Positions 11,925-20,665 of a stretch of 64,000 bases of DNA are shown here, piece after piece (positions within the stretch are counted from its first letter, which is position 1; every line of letters begins with the position of its first letter). This DNA comes from Mesocentrotus franciscanus (lineage: Eukaryota; Echinodermata; Echinoidea; Camarodonta; Strongylocentrotidae). A program made the translations under genes and the position numbers. Below the pieces are notes generated by a model, which was not told the DNA's origin, made no database searches, and saw only the letters and a program-made list of their open reading frames with translations. The stretch covers positions 18,658,339 through 18,722,338 of the forward strand of contig CP137684.1 in NCBI GenBank assembly GCA_037976565.1, written 5' to 3'.

Positions 11925-12120
11925 GGTCTCAACTGGTAAATCAACTGGTAAATCAACTGGAAATATCAACTGGTATATCAACTGGTAAATCTACTGGTAT
12001 TTCAACTGGTCCCAGCTAGCGTTGTCTCAATTTCCATATTAAGAACCAGTTGAATATACTGGTTTCAACTGGTACCAGTTGACCAGATGCCTACTGGTTT
12101 CAACTGGTTTTTCGACCTGG
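11925..12120. repeat. Inverted CAACTGG array and terminal repeat
   Basis: The word is now in the opposite orientation (CAACTGGTAAAT repeats). The array ends TTTCAACTGGTTTTTCGACC TGG at 12120, the reverse complement of the left terminus at 416. Confidence 0.8.
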
Positions 12121-12681
12121 AAGGCCATCAAAAACGGCCCGAAATGGACAAAATTGCGCCTGCATGGGCGGTCACGCATGAGTAATTTCGGAGAATGAAG
12201 ATTAAGTTGTCCTTGATTGGATGCTGGAGATTATGCCTACGAAGTTTGAAAAAAATCGGGATCGAGGAAGGGACCTAGATAGGGCTCGCAAGCACTGCGC
12301 GCAAAACGAATGGGATTCGGGTGAATGAAGAACGTTGAAGCGTGCTGTGGCCCCATTGGCCGACCATACTAACATAATCATGCAGGGTAATTGAATGGCG
12401 TCTAAAATGGCCCCCTTTACATACTTTCAAAATCCGGTTTCGAGATCTCCTGCGTTAGGCCACCCAGAATATGTTAGAAAATTTCAAGGAAATCAAAGGT
12501 TGGAAAGGGGGCGAAAAGCGTTCTGAAAAATGACGTCACAGCCGATACGTGTTATAATTGGGCGCGGAAACCCAGCGGAATCCGTATTGTGACCATTGTT
12601 CAAATGTAATTTACTAACAAAAAATCTGTTTCAATGTCGTAGTACGGTGAGACGATAAATGAGGCCCATAAGAGACTGTAT
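12121..12681. other. Gene-free, moderately GC-rich sequence
   Basis: It is more GC-rich than the flanks, with phrases such as AAAACGGCCCGAAATGG and TGACGTCACAGC. I see no reading frame or RNA fold to support a gene. It may belong to an unrecognised repeat. Confidence 0.35.
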
Positions 12682-12845
12682 TAGGGACTTTTAGATTTGC
12701 ACGTCGACATAGTGGACTGCAACGTGTGACGTCCTTATAAGGCACTGTGATGTCCCTTTAAGGCACTGCCGGGCACGGCCCAGTGCCTTAACACAAGTCA
12801 CACGCGGCAGTCCACGCTCTCGTCGTCTAAATCTAAAAGTCCCTA
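12682..12845. mobile_element. Fully palindromic foldback element, 164 bp
   Basis: The termini TAGGGACTTTTAGATTT (12682-12698) and AAATCTAAAAGTCCCTA (12829-12845) are perfect inverses. Inner blocks also pair (GTGGACTGC with GCAGTCCAC, CGTGTGAC with GTCACACG, AAGGCACTG with CAGTGCCTT), so nearly the whole element folds on itself. No coding capacity. Confidence 0.85.
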
Positions 12846-13079
12846 TTGTTAGCGTAACTCTGGCTATTTATTCATAAACCGTTGATTCTCGGTGTTCACG
12901 CAAAAATGAAAACCCGGCAATTGGCAGAATAATAAAAACAAAAACATGCCTTATTATTTCAATCACTTATAACTGTCATCTAGCTTTACAAAAACATGAT
13001 TATCTTGATGAAAATAAAGCATAGTAATTACTAAAAATAAACATTGTTATCCTCTCGATTAAATATCATATAAAATAAG

Positions 13080-13205
13080 GAAGGCAATGGCGAAGAGAGA
13101 GAGAGAGTATGGCCCGGGTTCAAATTCAGTTTTCTTTAAATTTTTAAAACCTGCTACTAATTAGTTTATCTGCCATGTGAAGGCCATGAAGCGCCACGTA
13201 AAACA
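13080..13205. repeat. Dispersed repeat family, fragment D
   Basis: It carries the GAGA tract, the phrase GGCCCGGGTTCAAATTCAG and the following TTTATCTGCCATGTGA segment seen ahead of copies B (about 5950) and C (about 16600). Confidence 0.7.
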
Positions 13206-13249
13206 TTGAAAATATGTCTAAATTTGTATTCAAAGCTTCTCACTTGATT

Positions 13250-14040
13250 ACAACTGCAAGTTGATACATGTGTCAGTCATGGCTAAAAATTGCTGTCGCT
13301 ATGGAAATGGTGAGAAAAAAAAATTGAGATTTGTATTAAAAAAATAACCTAAAACTAATATATTTATATCGTTAAATAAATGTTTGCATAATTCTTAATG
13401 ATGATTTTCTGTTTGCTAGGACCCTCAGCCATCGTAATCTGTTTGTTTGCCATAAAGTAAGTGATGGACGTGATTACTAGGCCGTTACCATGGTAACAGA
13501 GCAAGAAATATTTTAATTGTAGAAATTATTGTTTTTCAACAGCATAAAACAAAGGGTAATCATCTAATAATTTTAGCCGACCATTTGATTATAATTGAAA
13601 GAAATAAGTCATTTGAGGCCACGGTCTTTTAAAAAAATGGTCGTTGCCATGGAAAATGAATATTAAAGATGTTGACTCCAGTGAACCAAAAAAGGAAAAG
13701 TGAATAATCAAAACAAAATATAAAACAAGCAGAATATGAGCCATATCAAATACAATACATTTGTTATCTAGTACCCTCAGCTATCATAATCTGATCGTTT
13801 TGTCATAAAGTTGGTGGTGGATGTTACCACCGTGGCCGTTACTATGGTTAATAATCGGTTACACATCAAGAAAAACAGAATTTTATTAATACCACATATT
13901 TGTAATTGAACATAACGACAAATGAAAGCATCTAAATCGAAGTATTTGAGCTTCCAGTTTAAATGCAATGTAATCTGAGACATTTGAAGTCACGAAAAGT
14001 TAGACAAGATATTTTGTTAGTATTGAAAAATGTATAATAA
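13250..14040. repeat. Degenerate duplicated unit of about 350 bp
   Basis: Segments around CCCTCAGCCATCGTAATCTG (13422) and CCCTCAGCTATCATAATCTG (13773) continue in parallel through a GCCATAAAGT-like block and GGCCGTTAC-ATGGT. A related stretch in opposite orientation occurs around 19200-19440. Confidence 0.6.
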
Positions 14041-14166
14041 AAAATTACATTTTGTGGTAAAAAAATGCTCTAGCTTTTAGCTCACACACCGTTTGAAGTT
14101 TTATTTTGTATTTCAGTATACCACGCGGTTTCACTCATATCCTACTCCAAATATAAACATACTGCA

Positions 14167-14280
14167 ACAGTGGCGGTTCGGGTGGGGGGCACAGGGGCAC
14201 ATGCCCGTCCCCCCGAAAACAAAACACTTTTTTAATGACCTTTTTTTAACGGATTTTTGTCCCCTTTTACATGTTGTATA
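14167..14280 (+). mobile_element. hAT-like terminus, partial
   Basis: It begins CAGTGGCGGTTCGGGTGG, close to the hAT-type MITE ends at 3701 and 18889, and is followed by G/C-rich sequence. No matching right end or target duplication was found. Confidence 0.4.
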
Positions 14281-16120
14281 ATAAAGCCTAGTATCAATGG
14301 TGACTCTGATATTAAGAAAAGACGTAAGAGATTATTGATTATTTTTATGGTAAGTTCGTTGCAGTAGAATAACAAATTTCAGCCGCAGATACTGCCAAAA
14401 CTAAAATCAATGTAGAGGTCGAATAGAACTTTGATCCCATCTTAAAACATAAGGCGTTCAAAGTTTGAACCCCATCTTTAAACATAAGGCTACCAGTTAT
14501 AAATTATATTTTGTATATGTATAAACTCACATTTTATGAAATGACGAAAGGCATTATTTGTATATGATTAGTAACTCTCTTTGAGGATTGTAGGGATTAT
14601 GCTGTTATTTTCGACGCCATCTTGGATCTGTATGATTCTTGTCCGCTACAAGACAATTAAACCGATCTTAATAGATCCATTATTATCTTAACCTAAATAG
14701 GAGATATACACCAATGACGTACCATGACTACCATGTCCTTCCCAATGACACACAATGTCATGCATTCATGCCAGTACCAGCAGCAAAATTAGCAGAGCAC
14801 AGTAGCAACAATATTACAAACTGTCTTGCATAAAGTTATATGATTATTTTTGTATAAGCCTATATCTATGAAAATCAATACGTCAAAAAGACATTTAATC
14901 TTCAGCACTTCGTACTGTAAATTAAAAAAACCAACACCCAAATCCGGCTATATTAGGTACTTATTGGTTATTTTGGATACCTTCATTTATTTCTAAGTTT
15001 CCCGATGGCCATGCATGCATTACTTTTTGTAAGTGGTATGTACGAATTTTTTGACCCTCGAAACCTAGGTAGAGACACCAGCTCTTAGATAGATATATCA
15101 CGATTTATGGCTAATTTCGGTTTCCGGCGGCCATCTTTTGTATTGTTATGAATATTATGCTACTTTAAACCCTTATGATAATTTACAGCTTACCAGTGAA
15201 TAGACTGACCTCTAAAACATATTATAATCTGGCTAATTAGAACTTTACTGTAAATAGTAAGGAGACTGGAAGCGATCTTGGATTTCCCCAGACCTAGGCA
15301 CCACAATCACATCGCTGGGTTCGATTTGCATAGAATTTTAGTAAGTTATTTCTGATGTCTATATACTACCGGAAACCGTTGAAAAACCTTTTGTTGCAAT
15401 TCTTTTGGGGTTGTGGAATTTTGTTCTCGTATTTTAACTCGACTAGCGAGGGTCATATAGAAACATGTAGACTCAATACTATTGGTGATATGTGTAAATG
15501 ATTAATCATGATTAATGACATGAGTAAGCATACTCTTGTGGCATCTGTCATTATTTTATATGGTTGGAAGGACCAACTTTGGGAAAGAGCGCAACACCTA
15601 AATAGAATACTAGAATAAGAACATGGACAAAATACACACTCACCACAGTTAATAAGCTTTACCGATACATTTTTTTATCAACACTTTACCCCGGCTTCTC
15701 ACAAATTATCTTACATACTTAATTTATAACTTGTTAATGGTATGTTTTCTCCTAAAGTTGCCATTATTTCGTTTCATTAATGCATCTTTTTATTTTCTCT
15801 TGCATTTTATATTCTATGATGCATTGTACAAACCTGCCTTGAACACGAATAGGTCCCTGGAGCTGGCTATATGCAGAGGATTATGATTACTGTTGTACAC
15901 TGTGCAAATTCGTGTACTGCTAAACCTCCATTTGAATAAACTAGTACATAAACTAATATATTCTGATATCTTCTGTTTCAAAGTTTACTTTATATTTTGC
16001 TTTGAAGTCTACTTTATATTCTATTTTATAATATTTTCATGTTGTATTTCATATTCTGCTTTATTCTCTATTTTATTCTTCTTTATATATCTTACTGTAT
16101 TTTAAAATCTATATTCCAAT
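14281..16120. other. Gene-free AT-rich sequence
   Basis: No convincing exon, RNA gene or repeat is seen. Short open frames here are AT-rich chance frames. Confidence 0.45.
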
Positions 16121-16799
16121 GTTTCCTCTTTTCTCTTGATAATATATCAGCAATGAATTGATAGTTATGGTAGACATCTTGGATGTAGTTTAGCAATAAA
16201 CCCTGGGCACGTGACGTATTGAAAAAGACAATTATGATGATAAGAATAAGAAGAAGAATACAAATAATTATAAGAATAATAACAATATGAATAATAACAA
16301 TAATAATGACAAAAACTTACGATAAAAACTATTATAGTAACAACACCAATGATAATAATTATAATAATGATAATAAATCTGATTATTATGATACTGCTGC
16401 TATTACTATTACTACTTCTAGGAAGAAGAAGATGAAGAAGAAGGGAAAGGAGAAGAATCATTTAAGCGATATTAGTGATTATATTCTCTATGATTGAGGC
16501 ATAAACATACACATTACATATACCCCGTGGTAAGGAGGAAGTAAGCGAGGGAAAAGGAAGGCAATTACAAAAGAGAGAGAGAAAAGGAAAATATGGCCTG
16601 GGTTCAAATTCAGTTTTGTTTAAATTATTAGACATGGTATACTGATGATCATTTATCTACCATGTGATTGCCTCTTGACGCTACATAGAAATATTATCAC
16701 GGTGTAGTTTATTGTCAACAAATTGTTCAAAAAGCTTTGTAGAGACGATGAACAAATAAGAATAATAATAAAACGTCGTGACGCTTAAGAACATTCACT
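16120..16799. repeat. Dispersed repeat family, copy C, left part
   Basis: It begins with the lead-in shared with 19600-19700 (GGTAGACATCTTGGATGTAG), then an ATA/GAT tract, a GAGA tract, the TGGGTTCAAATTCAG phrase and the AGAGACGATGAACAAATAAG block. It is cut at 16799 by the element at 16800 and resumes at 18326 with TCTATCTCCCGCC. The hairpin region of copies A and B is diverged or lost here. Confidence 0.8.
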
Positions 16800-18317
16800 C
16801 AGAGGCGGTGCTCCCCGGGGGGGAGCCGGGGGCACAGTGCCCTCCTAATTTTTCAAGTATCCCAAAAGTGCTCCTTTTTACATAAGAAAAGTTCCCTTTT
16901 TACTTTAACAAGTGCCCCTATTACTTTGTAAAAGTGCCCCATCCCCTTTTCATCTCTGATAAGTGCCCCCCCCCTTTTTTTATATTTTTACCTGTGCCCC
17001 TTTTCCTTCGACCGGTTCCCATTTTCCTTTGCAATAACTGTCCATGTTTCATTCTAAAAAGTGCCCTTTTTAACTTTAGTGCCTTTTAGTTCCTTTTAGT
17101 TCCTTTTAAGGAACGAGAAGTGCCTCTTTTCACTTTTGATAAGTGCCCCCTTCACCTCTGATAATTGCCCTATTTAAATCTGAGAGGTGCCCATTTTCCT
17201 TCATAAGAAGTGCCCCTTCCCCTTTTAATAACTACCCCTTTTTAACTCAGATTAGCGAACTTTTTATTTTCACATATGCCCCTTTTCCTTTCTAATAAGT
17301 GCCCATTTTCCTTATAAGTGCCCCCATTAAAATAGGAGCTCCTTCCCTTCTTATAAGTGCCCCTTTTCGTCTCTGCGAAATGACCCTTTTCAGGTACGAG
17401 AAGTTACTCCTTTTCACTTAAGATAAGTGCCCCCTTCACCTCCGATAAATGCCCCTATTAAAATCTGATCGGTGCCCCTTTTCTTTCGACTAACCATTTT
17501 CCTTTATCATCAGTGCCTCTTTTCAACTCTGATAATTTCCCTTTTAACAATGAAACGTGCCCCTTTTCCTTTCTAAAAAGGGACCTATCCCCTTTTCATA
17601 AATGCCCCTTTTCACCTTTAATAAAACCACTATCAAAATCTGATAGGGGCCCTTTTCCGTCGGCAAATGCCCATTTCCCATTCTCAAAAGTGCCTCTTTT
17701 CAGGTGCAAGAAGTGCCCCATTTTCACCTCTGATAAGTTACCCTTGGTACTTTGACAGGTGCTCCTTTTCTTTTCTAATCAATCCATGTCTTATCCCTTT
17801 CGATAAATGTCCTTTTTTCCTCTCATCATTAAACGTGCCACTAATTTAAAGCGAGTCAGAGCAATTTCCCCCAAAGATCGCTCGCTACGCTCGCTCGCAT
17901 TTATAGATGTCATAGTTATGTTAATTATCGATGTCTTTTCAGTCTTCTGTTATGAGAATGTGCCTACAACCCCATCAGGATTGGGTGTTTTCCTTTTTAT
18001 AAGATGCAATTTTTCGCACTGCGACCTCAAAAATGTTAATTTTTTTCTCACTTGCTACGCTCGCTCACAAATGATTATTCATACCAGGACACCAAACTGC
18101 AAAGTATGATGCTTAAGCAATATCTTGTATGTTGTATAAAGAGAAACAAATACTGAAATCATCTCTGATAACGTAATCACAATGTAGGGGTATATACCAA
18201 TGTCTAAAAACTTGTATATTTTTGCTTTGAGATTTTCCTTTGTAGGTGCCTTTTTTTTCTCTAGAAAGTGCCGTTTTGTTGGTGCCCCCAACTTTGGAAG
18301 TCGCTCCGCCGCCCCTG
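16800..18317. mobile_element. hAT-like element made largely of GTGCCCC-type repeats, 1518 bp
   Basis: The left end CAGAGGCGGTGCTCC and right end GCTCCGCCGCCCCTG are imperfect terminal inverted repeats. The flanks carry CATTCACT (16792-16799) and CATTCATT (18318-18325), an 8-bp target duplication with one mismatch. The unoccupied site is preserved in paralogous copies A and B (TTCACCTCTATCTC near 4985, TTCACTTCTATCTC near 6306). The interior from 16830 to about 17850 is a degenerate array of roughly 25-30-base units containing AGTGCCCCTTTTC and CTCTGATAAG. No transposase is present. Confidence 0.75.
16830..17850. repeat. Degenerate GTGCCCCTTTTC array
   Basis: Dozens of variants of a unit of about 25-30 bases (AGTGCCCCTTTTCACCTCTG then ATA) run for 1 kb. 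Divergence between units is high and there is no fixed period, so this is an old expansion. Two blocks with CTTGCTACGCTCGCTC-like sequence follow at about 17880 and 18050. Confidence 0.8.
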
Positions 18318-18325
18318 CATTCATT

Positions 18326-18577
18326 TCTATCTCCCGCCGCAAAATAATCCGAACAATAGAATCAACCGAGGGAAATACTTATAAACTGTTAAACGAATTT
18401 ATCATAAGTCCTTAATTATCAATTTTCTACTGCTTATCATAGTAGTATTAAAGAACAGCAATGGCAAATGATTGTCGCTAAAATTCAGCAATCGTTACTC
18501 AGGTTGCTTTTCCATAAAAGTTACCATGAGACATCAAGCTACATAGAACTATGATCGACAAACATGACAGTGTCTGA
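18326..18577. repeat. Dispersed repeat family, copy C, middle part
   Basis: It matches the AATAATCCGAACA, TCAACCGAGGG and CATAGAACTATGATCGACAA segments of copies A and B. Confidence 0.8.
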
Positions 18578-18889
18578 AAGGGGCGGATCCAGCCGGCGGC
18601 AAGAGAGGGGGCCAAAGAAGGGGCCCACTTCGTGCGAAAATTTGAAAATCGCGCTGGCCGATTTTTCGCTCAGTAGGGGCCGGGGGGGGGGGGTAGTGAG
18701 CACTAATTTTGTTTGCGAAACGGTGGGGGGAGTGCTATTTTTTTTTAATCAACATCCACCCCTCCCCTTGAGCGCCAGGGGAGGGTGCCCATCTTCTTTT
18801 TTTTCAAAAAAGGGTGTTTTAACCTGTTTTTTGGCCGGCAGGGGAGGGGACCCGGGCCCCCCGGGCCCTCCTCCCTGGATCCGCCACTG
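18578..18889 (-). mobile_element. hAT-type MITE, 312 bp, with 8-bp target duplication
   Basis: The flanking direct 8-mer GTGTCTGA lies at 18570-18577 and 18890-18897. The right end CTGGATCCGCCACTG is the inverse of the CAGTGGCGGATCCAG end at 3701. The interior shares the GTGCGAAAATTTGAAAATCG block and G/C homopolymers. It is the second insertion within dispersed copy C. Confidence 0.85.
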
Positions 18890-18897
18890 GTGTCTGA

Positions 18898-19560
18898 AAA
18901 GAGTCAGAATAAATTAGAACTGGAATCAATAAGAGATAATGCGATAATGTAAACAAGTGCATTTGTCCATGTTAATCCTCCAGTACCAAATACCCAAGCA
19001 AAACTCAGCCAGATGCAAATATGGGTGAACTTCAGTAAAAACATATTGTCACTTGTCATGATTGTATTCTCTACTTATTTCTTCTTCCTATTTTACTTTA
19101 ATTCAAATATATATTCTAATGTTTCCTTGTATTGATTAGGTACATTTATTTTCTCTTTTTTGGTGGGGGCATGGTTCAAAGATAACAACTTCTTTAACAT
19201 TCCGTTACCACGGCAACGGTCTTATTTTGTTACTTGAAATGACTCAAATTTTAATTATAATAAAACAGACATCTTAAATTATTAGATGCTTACTATTCGC
19301 TTAATGATGTTGAAAATCATATTTCCTAAAAAATTCATATATTTCTTGATTTCGTTTGTTATAACAGCCCAGTGCTCACGTCCTTCACCTACCTTATGGC
19401 AACCAGACAGATCATTATACCCGAGAGTCATAGAAAACAGAAAGTAATCATTTGAAATTATGCAACTTTTTTTATTTCATCAAATTGTAAACAAGTTTTG
19501 TCCATGTTAATCATCCAGTACCGATAACCATGCAAACCTATTGTCTATCGTCATCATTGT
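18898..19560. repeat. Dispersed repeat family, copy C right part and a second fragment
   Basis: The sequence resumes the TCAGAATAAATTAGAACTGG and CCAGTACCAAATACCC blocks of copy A. A second fragment with TTTGTCCATGTTAATCATCC recurs at 19498. Between them, 19200-19440 is an inverted relative of the 13.4-13.9 kb unit. Confidence 0.6.
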
Positions 19561-19599
19561 ATTCTCTACTTATTTATTCTTAATATATGACCTTATTTT

Positions 19600-20030
19600 T
19601 AAATATGTATCTTCTTTTCTCTTGATAATATTTTAGCAACGAATTGAAAGTTTTGGTAGACATCTTGGATGTAGCATAGCAATCAATCCTGGGCACATGA
19701 CGTATTGCTAAAGATAATCAGGATAATAAGGATCAGAATGATACCACTACTACTAGGCCTACTACTACACCACTGCCATTGATTATTATGCTGATGATAA
19801 TAATGATATAATAGTAATGATGATAATAATAATAATAACCATCATCATCAACAAAATCATCATCATATTCAACATGCTCTTATTTATAATAATGATAAAA
19901 ATTATAATAATACATGTATAAATAATAACAATATCATTGATAATCATTACAAAAAATAACAATAGTTACACCAACAAAAACAATAATGGTTATAATAATA
20001 ATAATAGTTATAATACTGCTGCTATTATCA
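19600..20030. repeat. Dispersed repeat family, fragment E
   Basis: It starts with the GGTAGACATCTTGGATGTAG block shared with 16170, continues with GATAATCAGGATAATAAGG shared with 5428, and ends in an ATA/GAT tract. Confidence 0.75.
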
Positions 20031-20039
20031 AATCAGACC

Positions 20040-20190
20040 AAACTATTGGCTGACGCACACGGTGATCGACCAATCAGCAGGCCGCTGGTTCGGCCGCTGG
20101 TTCGGCCGCTGGTTCGGCTAATGCACAAGGCCTATTGGCCGACGCACACAGTGCTCGACCAATCAGCAGGCCGCTAATAGGCCTTGAGCG
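20040..20190. repeat. Short GC-rich local repeats
   Basis: CCGCTGGTTCGG is present three times in tandem. The phrase GACCAATCAGCAGGCCGCT flanks it twice (20068 and 20157), giving a small direct duplication. Confidence 0.75.
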
Positions 20191-20214
20191 TTATTGTTCC
20201 AATTATCGATCGAA

Positions 20215-20400
20215 TTAATTGACCGCCAGTCCTCCCATAGAGCATAAAACACGCTTGCTTACATTAGTTTTTATCACCTGACGAAGTGTTGCAGCGGCGC
20301 ACGAAACGTCATGATCTTTTAGATCCCTTATTGACCACATTGCGAGACAAACGAATATCACTAGCGATATTATTTTCGATACTACATCCGCAATGAGTAA
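20215..20400 (+). other. Retroelement-like fragment with CTGACGA...CGAAACGTC motif
   Basis: The core CCTGACGAAGTGT, a short GC-rich loop, then GCACGAAACGTC (20277-20311) resembles a hammerhead-ribozyme core (CUGANGA, stem II, GAAA) as found in Penelope-like elements. Stem II would be only four pairs with a nine-base loop, and no complete stem I or III is evident in a single copy. It could equally be a repeat fragment with a chance resemblance. Confidence 0.3.
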
Positions 20401-20538
20401 TATATTTAGCATCAATGAAGGTATACTTTATAAAAACAACTTCCCACCCCACTCCCCCCCCCCAAAAAAAAAAACCTAATAATGAGCTTCGGAATAGTTA
20501 GACTAGATATTATGGTGCAATATACATTGTAAGTGCAT

Positions 20539-20544
20539 TTTATT
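20539..20544 (-). terminator. Possible poly(A) signal of the metalloprotease gene
   Basis: AATAAA on the minus strand, about 120 bases past the stop codon at 20666. The local sequence is AT-rich, so chance occurrence is likely enough to keep confidence low. Confidence 0.35.
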
Positions 20545-20665
20545 ATTACTATTAAATAATTTAAAACAAATAAATAAACAAATATTAAATTACAATATAT
20601 ATATTACTTCTCTATATTTCATTTTCTGGATTTACACCTTTAGGTAATACTGAGACTGCAGAAAT

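Larger units (their letters stand above)
416..12120. mobile_element. Candidate large foldback-like element with inverted CCAGTTG-repeat arms
   Basis: The left end (416-442) and the reverse complement of the right end (12094-12120) match at about 24 of 27 positions, both beginning CCAGGTCGAAA. Both ends lead into arrays built from CCAGTTG / CAACTGG words (416-690 on the left, 11081-11513 and 11925-12120 on the right). Everything between would then be the interior with later insertions. I see no convincing target-site duplication at the outer edges. Two independent copies of one minisatellite family in opposite orientation remain the alternative. Confidence 0.4.

Noticed and set aside
17513..18109. 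Open frames across the GTGCCCC array
   Set aside because: They are repeats of Pro/Phe/Ser words from the array itself, inside a non-autonomous hAT-like element.
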